NCBI GenBank assembly: GCA_900491605.1
Contig: UESW01004238.1
Coordinates: 1,210,615 to 1,274,614, forward strand
Origin: Calamus simplicifolius
Lineage: Eukaryota > Streptophyta > Magnoliopsida > Arecales > Arecaceae
Direction: 5' to 3'
DNA length: 64,000 nt
Position 1 is the first letter of the stretch. Each line of letters starts with the position of its first letter. Positions 1 through 9,408 of this stretch are shown here, one piece after another. Under the pieces are notes generated by a model. That model did not search any database. It saw nothing but the letters and a program-made list of their open reading frames with translations, and was not told the origin of the DNA. A program made the position numbers and the translations under genes.

Positions 1-2
1 GG

Positions 3-1998
3 TATCTCATCCAGCACTTGGATGACTTAAGTCAACTGGATAGCATCGACTGGGCTTCGGCACTGAAGGAGTTGATTGTTCTGGCTCTCCCAGAAATAGC
101 TGCTTGCTTGCGTTCCGAGGAGCCGGTGCACTCAAAGAATGCAAAAAAAGTTAGGAGGCAGCCTACCCTGTTCGGATGCTCGGCAGCACTGGTGGTAAGG
201 ATTATTGAGACGCATAATTAGTGTTCTTAGTATAATTTTTTTTAATATTACATTATTTAATATCCAAAAAATATCATGTTCAGGCGTGGTTCCTCGAGCA
301 TACATCAATGCGAGAACCAGCATACCCTGATAAACTGCCCCGGCTGTTGAAGTGGTATGACCACCAAATGAAGATCCAGTCGGTTCGGGTTGCCGACTTG
401 CAGCCTCACGACTTGGTAAGCTAGTACATTGCTCCATTGCTCTGACCATATTTTTCAACTTAATGCGTCAATATGTTCACTTAATATTAATTTGTTATCA
501 TCTTGCGTTGCAGATGGAGGGAGCTACTGTACCACTGTCAGAAGAGCGCTGGCTTCTCACTCAGCAGAATGTAGCATCCCCTCAACCAACAGATACCTGC
601 GCCCCTCAACCAACGGATAGCTGCGCAGGATGTGCCGAGTTGAGGACTGAATTGGAGTGCGTTAAGGATCAACTCGACGATGTCAGGCACAGGCTGTCCA
701 TTGCTGAGAGCCTCCTCAGTTCACTGCTCAGAAAGGAAAGTAATGCAATAAATGAGGAGGACAAGGGAGACGGGAAAACAGAGAAGGTGCATTCCCTGGA
801 GTTGGTCCTCCGCGAGCCTGGTAATGGAAATAGTGAGGAGAAGAAGATGGAGGAGGACCATTCATCCGAGTGTCCAATTGAGACAGGGAATGCAAAAGCA
901 GAGGAGAAGAGATTGGAGGGGGATTCATTGGATGATAAAACAGAGCATGGGAATGAAAATAAAGATGAGTCCATATCCGATAATAAACTTGGCACCCCTG
1001 CGCCAAAGGGTGATAATATGGACATAGAAATCGTTGGAGTGCCTTCGCTTGTTAGGAGGGTTAAAAAAGAGCCGAGGAAGCGTAAGGCATCCACGGTCGT
1101 CGGAGAATGTTATGAGACAACCCGTCCTAAAAAGTCGGCGAAGACAGTGGGCACGTCAAAGCCCAACACAACGGTCGAAGATGACCAAATATTATTCAAA
1201 ATTTTTTGAGCGAACGACTAACCGACGAGATCGTCTACACCAATATGTTTTCTGGCGTTGTAACAAGAAAAAATCTTCAAGATCTCATTAACAATGAAAT
1301 GATAATAGATGATGTAAGTATATCAAGAAACCTGTTCTAGTTGTTGATTTTAGAATTATATTAATCGGTTTACATTGCATTGGCAGATAATTGATTCCGG
1401 CCAGGAGTTTCTGATGCGCAACTGGACAGAGCATCCTGACCGATACCATAAGTGCATATTTGCATCAGTTTTCGTATCCGCTCTGTGTCTGACTTCCTCA
1501 TCACCTGCTCATGAACTCGCTGGAACATCAGGGGCCTCGATATTTGACAATGTATCGGATGAAGATAAGGCCCAATTCCGGTTTCTTTTCACCATAATAA
1601 ACTCTGATAACTCGCACTGGCATTTGGTTGCTGTCGACATGGAAAGAAAGGTGTTCATGCACCTGAATTCAATGAAACGCAACCCCAAGTACAAGGCCAA
1701 TGCAAGGAAATGGCATACAATTCTAGGCCACATATTCCATATCTACTGCGATAAGAAGGAAGCGATGACTTGGCCGATGGAAGAGATTTCGGATTGCCCA
1801 AGCCAACCGACCGGATCGCTGGATTGCGGCCTATACTGTCTGAGATACATGGAATGTCTTGCTCGACGGGACAATCCTGATATGAAGATGGATTTCACGG
1901 ATGAGGAAGTCAGAGATTACCGGCGACACTTAGCTGCGACGATATTGAGAGAGGGCCTGAACAAAAAGATTAGCGACATTGTCGAAAAATGTTCTTAA
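3..1998 (+). pseudogene. Transposon-encoded Ulp1-like cysteine protease (C48), 5' partial, frameshifted
   Basis: Read as exons 3-194, 284-415, 514-1313 and 1387-1998, separated by short GT-AG introns; the 5' end is outside the window. The N-terminal part (LPRLLKWYDHQMK region) resembles the helical domain preceding transposon Ulp1 proteases. Exon 3 holds a short coiled coil (near 630-720) and a long acidic, lysine-rich linker. The last exon carries the C48 fold: a His-Trp start of the active site (HWHLVAVD) and the Cys box QPTGSLDCGLYCLRYME. The residue expected to be the catalytic Asp is Asn (HLNSM). The frame must slip by one base in an A/T run near 1198-1207 to continue as LSERLTDEIV and join the last exon. 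These proteases cleave SUMO-like modifiers; the role in the transposon is unknown. Ends TAA at 1996-1998, before the repeat array. Confidence 0.8.
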
Positions 1999-2089
1999 TT
2001 TTTTTATTCTTCTTTGAATGAAAATTGAATGTAATTTATTCATATTAACACTGATTAATATTTAATGCAAATGCATAAATTTTATATTG

Positions 2090-4120
2090 CGAGCAGGGGT
2101 GTCCTCGATGTATTCATATGTTTGCCTTCGTAGGTTTTCGCCTTTCGGGTGTCGCTGCGCTAGAGCTAGGGAGTCGTTAGCCAAGAGCTGGGGTGTCGTC
2201 GGGCTAAAATCTTCGGTGTCCGTTTGCGAGTACTGAGATGTCGTAGGTTTTCGTCTTTCGGGTATCGCCGCGCTAGAGCTAGAGAGTCGTTAGCCAAGAG
2301 CTGGGGTCGTCGCGCTAAAATCTTCGGTGTCCATTCGCGAGTACTGGGATGTCGTAGGTTTCTACCTTTCGGGTGTCGCCAGGCAAGAGCTAGGGAGTCG
2401 TAGCCAGGAGCTGGGGTGTCATCGCGCTAAAATCTTCGGTGTCCAATCGCGAGTACTGGGATGTCGTAGGTTTCCTTTCGGGTGTCGCCGCGCAAGAGCT
2501 AGGGAGTTGTTAGCCAAGAGCTGGGGTGTCGTCGCGCTAAAATCTTTGGTGTCCGTTCGCGAGTACTGGGATGTCATAGGTTTTCGCCTTTCGGGTGTCG
2601 CCGGGCAAGAGCTAGGGAGTCGCTAGTCAGGAGCTGGGGTGTCGTCGCGCTAAAATCTTTGGTGTCCGTTCGCGAGTACTGGGATGTCGTAGGTTTTCGC
2701 CTTTCGGTGTTGCTGGGCAAGAGCTAGGGAGTCGCTAGCCAGGAGCTGGGGTGTCATAGCGCTAAATCTTCGGTATCCGATCGTGAGTACTGGGATGTCG
2801 TAGGTTTCCACCTTTCGGGTGTCGCCACGCAAGAGCTAGGGAGTCGTTAGCCAAGAGCTGGGGTGTCGTCACGCTAAAATCTTCGGTCCGTTCGCGAGTA
2901 CTAGGATGTCGTAGGTTTTGCCTTTCGGGTGTTGCTGGGCAAGAGCTAGGGAGTCGCTAGCCAGGACCTGGGGTATCGTCGCGCTAAAATCTTCGGTGTC
3001 CATTCGCGAGTACTAGGATGTCGTAGGTTTCCGCCTTTCGGGTGTCGCGGCGCAAGAGCTAGGGAGTCGTTAGCCAAGAGCTGGGGTGTCGTCGTGCTAA
3101 AATCTTCGGTGTCCATTCACGAGTACTGGGATGTCGTAGGTTTCGCCTTTCGGGTATTACCGGGCAAGAGCTAGGGAGTCGCTAGCCAGGAGCTGGGGTG
3201 TCGTCGCGCTAAAATATTCGGTGTCCGTTCGTGAGTACTGGGATGTCGTAGGTTTCCGCCTTTCGGGTGTCGCCGCGCAAGAGCTAGGGAATCGCTAGCC
3301 AGGAGCTGGGATGTCATCGCGCTAAAATCTTCGATGTCCGTTTGCGAGTACTATGATGTCGTAGGTTTTCGCCTTTCGGGTGTCGCCGGGCAAGAGCTAG
3401 GGAGTCGCTAGCCAGGAGCTGGGGTATCGTCGCGCTAAAATCTTTGGTGTCCGTTCGTGAGTACTGGGATGTCGTAGGTTTCCACCTTTCGGGTGTCGCC
3501 GCGCAAGAGCTAGGGAGTTGCTAGCCAGGAGCTGGGATGTCGTCGCGCTAAAATCTTCGGTGTCCGTTCGCGAGTACTGAAATGTCGTAGGTTTCCGCCT
3601 TTCAGGTGTCGCCACGCAAGAGCTAGGGAGTCGCTAGCCAGGAGCTGGGATGTCGTCGTGCTAAAATCTTCGGTGTCCGTTCGCCAGTACTGGGATGTCG
3701 TAGGTTTCTGCCTTTCGGGTGTCGCTGGGCAAGAGCTAGGGAGTCGCTGGCCAGGAGCTGGGGTGTCGTCGCGCTAAAATCTTTGGTGTCCATTCGCGAG
3801 TACTGGGATGTCATAGGTTTCCGCCTTTCGGGTGTCACCGCGCAAGAGCTAGGGAGTTGTTAGCCAAGAGCTGGGGTGTCATCGCGCTAAAATCTTCGGT
3901 GTCGTTCGCAAGTACTAGGATGTCGTAGGTTTCCGCCTTTCGGGTGTCGCCGCACTAGAGCTAGGAAGTCGCTAGCCAGGAGCTGGGGTGTCGTCGCGCT
4001 AAAATCTTCGGTGTTCGTTCGCGAGTACTGGGATGTCGTAGGTTTCCGCCTTTCGGGTGTCGCCGCGCAAGAGCTAGGGAGTCGTTAGCCATGAGCTGGG
4101 GTGTGTCGCGCTAAAAGCAC
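2090..4120 (+). repeat. Tandem array, about 18 copies of a 109-114 bp unit
   Basis: The phrase GAGTACTGGGATGTCGTAGG recurs every 109-114 bp (for example at 2228, 2339, 2451, 2561, 2674, 2785, then on to 4024). Each unit contains TTTCGGGTGTCGCC, GAGCTAGGGAGTCG, GAGCTGGGGTGTCGTC and GCTAAAATCTTCGGTGTCC in fixed order. Units differ by point changes and 1-3 bp indels, so the array is not a recent uniform expansion. It lies exactly between the 3' ends of the convergent Ulp1 and transposase genes. Open frames through it are products of the repeat and are not genes. Confidence 0.95.
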
Positions 4121-4207
4121 TTCATTTTACTGAAATAGACACCCTATTTTGAAAGCACTTCATTTGCGACCAAGACACCCTAGTTCAAAAGTTACGACAC
4201 CTGTGTT

Positions 4208-6607
4208 TTATATATGCTCCTGTGTAAGTTGACTCAATACATAAGCATCAAATTCGTCCATCAAAGCTTCGGAAGGCGGTACAATTCTCTCCAGGTCCTC
4301 TTCGGTATTAATAGACTGCAAACAAGTCTGCCTGATGCTTGAAGCAGCTCTTTCCTTGACCTGATTTTTCCTTGATCTTTTTGACTTCTTCTCGACTCCA
4401 CTCTTTAATCTGTTCTCTTTCGGGCGACCTTTCATCCTAATTTGTTCAGGATCTTGAATTACAAGCTCTGTACGTGGTTTAGCTGCGCAGTTGGCATCCA
4501 CGACAATTTTGAATATAGGTGTTAGACCATCCATCACTACATTAAATGCATCTTCAGACATGGAGGCTATCTCTGCGAGCTTCATCATCCGATGACTCAG
4601 CAAACTATATCTACAATCATTAACATAATATTAACGAAAACAAATATTAATACATTTCAATTAAAAAATTATCACTGCGTACCGTGATTTTTGTGTGCTT
4701 TTATCATAACCTTCAGTATTGCAGTCAAATTCATCGAATTGGTATTTCATGTCCTTGCACCATCTCTTCAAGAAGTATTTATCTGGTAAATGAAATACGT
4801 CACTTTGATGAAGAACCAACAAGGCATGCCTACACAGGTACCCCTTGAACTGAAAGGATCGGCACTGGCATTGGACATCCTCAATATTTCTATCGTATGA
4901 CACGATATAATCTTTGATCATCTCCTTGCCGATTCCATCGACTTCAATCCTTTCATACGACTTTACAGAATATACACAACTGTTGCCAGCTTCCTTGATC
5001 AATTTTGTATTTGATGCAGCCATTTCAAGGATCTCATTCTGAAATTTTTTGAAAATGCGCCTTGTATACCTTCCTGCAGCTTGTCTCTCAAAAGGTGATG
5101 ATGTCTTTAGGAAAGTAATCGTTTGCAATGTCCTATTATCTTCCTCATTTTCGGTCTCGTATCTTTTTTCCAAGGCATCTTTGTACTTACTTATGAACTC
5201 CGTTAGTGTTGTCTTCGAATTTATAAACCCATCGAAGAAGTGATTAATGCCCTCGCTCCTTTGTGAAGATGACATCCCTGTTCAAAATTTTGTCAACAAA
5301 AAAAAAGCGTTTAACGCGAACATGAACCAAAGATAATGACATACAAACCTGCGAAGAATGTATCCTTTAGGTAAACTGGGACCCATTTATTCCGACATTC
5401 GTAAAGGATATTGAACCAATCTATAGACTTGCATTCTTTATATTTCTCCATAACATGTGCCCACCTTTCCTCGAATGACTGTATGATCAATGAATTATAT
5501 ATCGCCTCATCGAAATCAACCATAAACTTGGGATTTGCCGTGCAAATGTGGCCAATCTTTTCAGGTATCTTCTTCAATATATGCCAAAGATAAAATCGAT
5601 GTCGTGTGTTAGGAAAAACTTCTTTGACAGCAGCCTCGATTGCCTTATCTTGGTCAGTTATTATGGCAATAGGTGCTTGACCACCATTTGCATCCAGCCA
5701 TGTCTGAAAAACCCATTTATATGTCTCAGTACTCTCATCAGACAACAATGCACATCCAAGCAAGGTGGACTGTCCATGATGGTTGACCCCGACGAATGGA
5801 CAAAAAGGCATTTGATATATGTTTGTCAAGTACGTTGAGTCAAAGCTTAGAACATCACCGAAGTATGTGCATGCCAATCTTGACCTTGGATGAATCCAGA
5901 AGACAGACCTCAGATGACCATTATCATTGAGGTCTAAGGTATAGAAGAAATTGGGATTTCTGAGTTGCATTTCGGCGAAATGAATTACCATCGACTGAGC
6001 ATCTCCTTCTTTCATCTTAGACTAACGTTCGCGACAAATGAAGTTACGAGCATCCTTCTCGGTGAAATCCAATTGTCTTCTGCCCCCTTTTCTCCTTGCT
6101 ATGGCAGAGTATATTTGAGTCGTCGGAACATTCATGGCATGTAAATTGCTGATCTCTGCCTTCTCTGGTGTGCTGATCCTCCTATGCGACCGTAGATAAC
6201 CAGTTGATGTTATGGACATCCCATGGTTATGTTCTAGAGAAACCTCATCCAATATCCACTTACCACTTGTAGCATTCAGTCTTGCTTTTATGGATGCCAT
6301 ACAATCAACTTTCCCAGTATCCCTATGATTCATACTCTTCTCTGATTTTCTAGATTTTCCTTGCCTCCAACACGCCAGGTGCTTGAAGCAAAGTTATTTT
6401 TGTTGTTGGCCCTGCTACACACTGTTGTGATTCCAAAACCAACTCGTTTCGCGTATCCATTGTAGAACGTATATACATCATTTGCTGAATTGAATTCCAT
6501 TCCAGTTTGAGGAACTACAGTATCATCCACTGCATTTGGAGCGATGGGTAAAGGTGCACGGCCGGGAGTGTTATCGATTTCTTTCCGATCTACAATTTCA
6601 ACATCAA
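4208..6607 (-). pseudogene. FAR1/FHY3-type Mutator-like transposase, broken by a frameshift and an in-frame stop
   Basis: Read on the minus strand as exon 6607-5351, intron 5350-5279 (72 bp), exon 5278-4683, intron 4682-4611 (72 bp), exon 4610-4208. Domain order is that of FAR1-related transposases. First is a FAR1 zinc-binding DNA-binding domain (GMEFNSANDVYTFYNGYAKR, then DTGKVDC and LEHNHGM). Next is a MULE transposase core (SFDSTYLTN, GVNHHGQSTLLGCALL, IITDQDKAI, TRHRFYLWHI). Last is a C-terminal SWIM zinc finger (CQCRSFQFKGYLCRHALLVL) and a basic tail. The acceptor at 6608 implies at least one further upstream exon, not found. One frame change is needed near 6395-6400, at a T-rich run inside the FAR1 domain. 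A TAG stop at 6024-6022 interrupts the link to the transposase core. It is probably immobile on its own. A domesticated host FAR1 gene is unlikely given the element context and breaks. Confidence 0.88.
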
Positions 6608-6770
6608 CTGTGAAAATATAGGCACGCAGTCATGAACAATGATATCCATAGATTTAGTTGTCAATATATGCTGACAAAGGATTAGGATTTGGGACACGAA
6701 GGTTAAAACAATATGACACCCTAGTTATCATCTGACGATACCCTAGCTTTAAGGCAATGACACCCGTGGG
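6608..6770. other. Upstream flank of the transposase gene
   Basis: Short unique sequence between the transposase splice acceptor and the second repeat array. No clear upstream coding exon was recognised. It contains the first CCCTAG/GATACCC motifs in inverted orientation to the array. Confidence 0.4.
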
Positions 6771-7860
6771 TTTACTGTTAATGCACGTGTGTCGTAGCAT
6801 TGGTGCTAGGGTATCGTGAGGTTTCAACTGGGGTTTCGCAAAGGATTTTTGGCCTAAATCCAATCCTCCTGGGGTGTCGCGGGGATTCTCACTGTGATTA
6901 GTTCTAAGCACGGGTGTTGTCGCCTTAAAGCTAGGGTGTCGTGAGCTTTCAACAGGGGTGTCTCGAAGGAGTTTCAGCCGAAATCCAATTCTCCTGGGGT
7001 GTCGCGGGAATTCTCTGCGCGGTCAGTTCTAAGCACGGGTGTCATAGCATTGGTGCTAAGGTGTCATGAGATTTCAACTTGGGTGTCACGAAGGAGTTTC
7101 GGCCGAATTCGACAAGGGGTGTTGCAGGGTTCTCTCCGTGATCAGTTCTAAGCATGGGTGTCGTCGCCTTAAAGCTAGGGTATCGTGAGCTTTCAACAAG
7201 GGTGTCTCGAAGGAGTTTCGGCCGAAATCCAATTCTCCCTGGGGTGTCGCGGGGATTCTCCGCATGGTCAGTTCTAAGCACGGGTGTCGTAGCATTGGTG
7301 CTAGGGTGTCATGAGATTTCAACTGGGGTGTCGCGAAGGAGTTTCGGCCGAATTCGACAAGGGGTGTCGCGGGTATTCTCACCGTGATCAGTTCTAAGCA
7401 CGGGTGTCGTCGCCTTAAAGCTAGGCTGTCGTGAGCTTTCAACAGGGGTGTCTCGAAGTAGTTTCGGCCGAAATCCAATTCTCCTGGGGTGTCGTGGGGA
7501 TTCTCTGCGCGGTCAGTTCTATGCACGGGTGTCGTGGCATTGGTGCTAGGGTGTCGTGAGATTTCAACTAGGGTGTCGCGGAGGAGTTTCGGCCGAATTC
7601 AACAAGGGGTGTCGCGGGGGTTCTCTCCGTGATCAGTTCTAAGCATGGGTGTCGTCGCCTTAAAGCTAGGGTGTTGTGAGCTTTCAACAGGGGTGTCTCG
7701 AAGGAGTTTCGACCGAAATCCAATTCTCCTGGGGTGTCGCGGGGATTCTCTCCGTGGTCAGTTCTAAGCACGGGTGTCGTAGCATTGGTGCTAGGGTATC
7801 GTGAGGTTTCAAGTGGGGTATCGCGAAGGAGTTTCGGCCGAAATCCAAATCATCCTTGGG
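6770..7860 (+). repeat. Tandem array of two alternating ~123-bp unit types (higher-order dimer of ~246 bp)
   Basis: The phrase TCAGTTCTAAGCACGGGTGTCG recurs about every 120-126 bp (near 6895, 7021, 7141, 7266, 7387, 7511, 7632, 7757). Two unit types strictly alternate. Type A continues TCGCCTTAAAGCTAGG and contains CAACAGGGGTGTCTCG. Type B continues TAGCATTGGTGCTAGG and contains CAACTGGGGTGTCGCG. The array lies upstream of the minus-strand transposase, so it is subterminal or promoter-proximal. It shares GGGTGTCG cores with the other two repeat regions but not their unit sequence. Confidence 0.9.
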
Positions 7861-7963
7861 TGTCGTGAGGTTTCCTCTTGGGACGACGTAAAACTTACTA
7901 CGGTAACCGGGTATTTGGCTTCCCGAAACTCTCTTCTGTTCCCCATCCCCCGAAACTCAACGA

Positions 7964-7978
7964 GGGGGGGGGGGGGGG
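7964..7978 (+). repeat. G15 homopolymer
   Basis: Fifteen consecutive G residues, about 60 bp upstream of the G-box of the small gene at 8125. The run is prone to sequencing error and could form a quadruplex. Its length may not be exact. Confidence 0.8.
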
Positions 7979-8020
7979 CGCAACGATTCGATTCCTTTGA
8001 ACCGCCCACTGAGATGGTGG

Positions 8021-8060
8021 CACGTGGCAATCGAAACACCCGCCAGGAGTACCTTAAATA
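8021..8060 (+). promoter_or_regulatory. G-box (CACGTG) and TATA-like box of the small intra-transposon gene
   Basis: GGCACGTGGC at 8019-8028 contains a perfect G-box palindrome. CTTAAATATGG with TTAAATA at 8054-8060 follows about 30 bp downstream. The ATG at 8125 lies about 65 bp after the TATA-like box, a spacing compatible with a short plant 5' UTR. The assignment rests on motif spacing only. Confidence 0.5.
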
Positions 8061-8124
8061 TGGATGGGGGAATGCCATCGTTCATCACCTTTTCAGCTGA
8101 TCTTCCAAAATTTTGTATACTGAT

Positions 8125-8409
8125 ATGGCTTCTAGAGGCGAGGGGCGATCGACTGGCCCCCCTGGGAGCCGCCGCACAACAGTAACCATCGATTTGGATG
8201 TCTTTGCAGAGTCGCTCGCAAACAGCGAGCGACTCAACAGGGCGACCAAGCAATACATGGTCATTTCAATGAGACAGATCGAGGTCCTGTGTCGGGCCAA
8301 CAGCCGGCTGGAGGGGCAAGTAGAGTCCCTCCAGCGCCAGATCGCCGAGTTAGCCTCGCAGCGTGGGGGGAGCTCGGCAGCGACCGAAGCAGATGACAAG
8401 CCCCAGTGA
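8125..8409 (+). CDS. Small coiled-coil protein of unknown function inside the Mutator-like element (94 aa)
   Basis: I do not recognise this protein. The ATG at 8125 opens a 94-residue frame ending TGA at 8407-8409. The N-terminus is short, basic and Gly/Pro-rich (MASRGEGRSTGPPGSRR). Residues about 25-80 form a predicted helix with heptad-like leucine/isoleucine spacing (ANSERLNRATKQ, RLEGQVESLQRQIAEL), consistent with a coiled coil. The tail is acidic and polar. It contains no repeat-array sequence, unlike the ORFs in the flanking arrays. It is preceded by a G-box and TATA-like box and followed by AATAAA at 8462, so it has the layout of a compact gene. Base composition is more GC-rich than the surroundings. 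It may be a captured host exon, an accessory transposon protein or a fortuitous frame. A dimerising partner of the transposase is speculation. Confidence 0.45.
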   Translation: MASRGEGRSTGPPGSRRTTVTIDLDVFAESLANSERLNRATKQYMVISMRQIEVLCRANSRLEGQVESLQRQIAELASQRGGSSAATEADDKPQ

Positions 8410-8461
8410 GGGCTCATGTACTTTTTTCTTTTCTTTCCGTCTTCTCTTTATTTTTGTGATG

Positions 8462-8467
8462 AATAAA
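8462..8467 (+). terminator. AATAAA polyadenylation-like signal
   Basis: AATAAA lies 53 bp after the stop of the small ORF, in a T-rich 3' region (8418-8455). This fits a plant near-upstream element. Confidence 0.4.
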
Positions 8468-8540
8468 AATAAATTTTAGTAACTTGGGTGTCGCGGGCCT
8501 TCTCGCCATGGTCAGTTATAAGCACGGGTGTCGTCAGATG

Positions 8541-9408
8541 AGAGCTAGGGTGTCATGAAGTTTCAACTGGGGTGTCGCGAACGACGACAGCACCGACTCA
8601 AGCTGTTAACGATACCCCAGTTTTCATCTGACAACACCCTAGCTTTAAGGCGACGACACCGATGATGTGACTGTTAAAGCGAGGTGTCGCGGGGATTGTT
8701 CTCCATACAGGGTGTCGTGGGCCTGCTCTCCAGCGTCGTTTATAAGCACGACACACCCTTTATAGCATTTAAAGACACCCCATAGAACAAGCTACGACAC
8801 CCCGAAAAGCAACATACGAAGATCGCAAAGGTTATAAGCATGGGTGTCGTAGCGTTGTAACTACGGTGTCGCGAGGCTTTTCTCCGGCATTCGTTTGGAG
8901 CACGGGTGTCCTAGGCTTGTAACTACGGTGTCTTAACAGTATATCAGGGGTGTCGTAGCTTTAACGATGACACTAGAGCTAGGGTGTCATGAAGTTTCAA
9001 CTGGGGTGTTGCGAACAACGATAGCACCGACTTAGGCTGTTAACGATACCCTAGTTCTCATCTGACGACACCCTAACTTTAAGGCGACGACACCGATGAC
9101 ATGACTGTTAAAGCGGGGTGTCGCGGGGATTGTTCTCCATACAAGGTGTCGCGGGCCTGCTCTCCAGCATCATTTATAAGCACGACACATCCTTTATAGC
9201 ATTTGAAGACACCCCATAGAACAAGCTACGACACTTCGGAAAGCAACATACAAAGATCGCAAAGGTTATAAGCATGGGTGTCGTAGCGTTGTAACTACGG
9301 TGTCGCGAGGCTTTTCTCCAGCATTCGTTTGGAGCACGGGTGTCCTATGCTTGTAACTACGGTGTCTTAACAGTATATCAGGGGTGTCGTAGCTTTAACG
9401 ACGACACT
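8541..9408 (+). repeat. Two tandem copies of a 434-bp unit
   Basis: AGAGCTAGGGTGTCATGAAGTTTCAACTGG begins both copies (8541 and 8975). The second copy ends at 9408, just before a third partial start (AGAGCTATATG). Within each unit, GGGTGTCG motifs occur in both orientations (GGGGTGTCGCG and CGACACCC), with TGTTAACGATACCC and TATAAGCACGACACA. The two copies differ by scattered substitutions. Confidence 0.9.

Noticed and set aside
2327..3838. Open reading frames within the 112-bp array on both strands
   Set aside because: They are read-through of the repeat unit (ESRT/GCRR-type periodic peptides) with no domain resemblance.
2090..4120. CRISPR-like array
   Set aside because: Units are contiguous and similar along their whole length, without unique spacers, in a plant transposon context.
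4208..6607. Domesticated host FAR1/FHY3 gene
   Set aside because: It is embedded among transposon repeats opposite a Ulp1 gene and carries a frameshift and a stop.
6654..7771. Long minus-strand frames upstream of the transposase
   Set aside because: They lie in the alternating array and repeat every ~41 codons; they reflect the repeat and not a gene.
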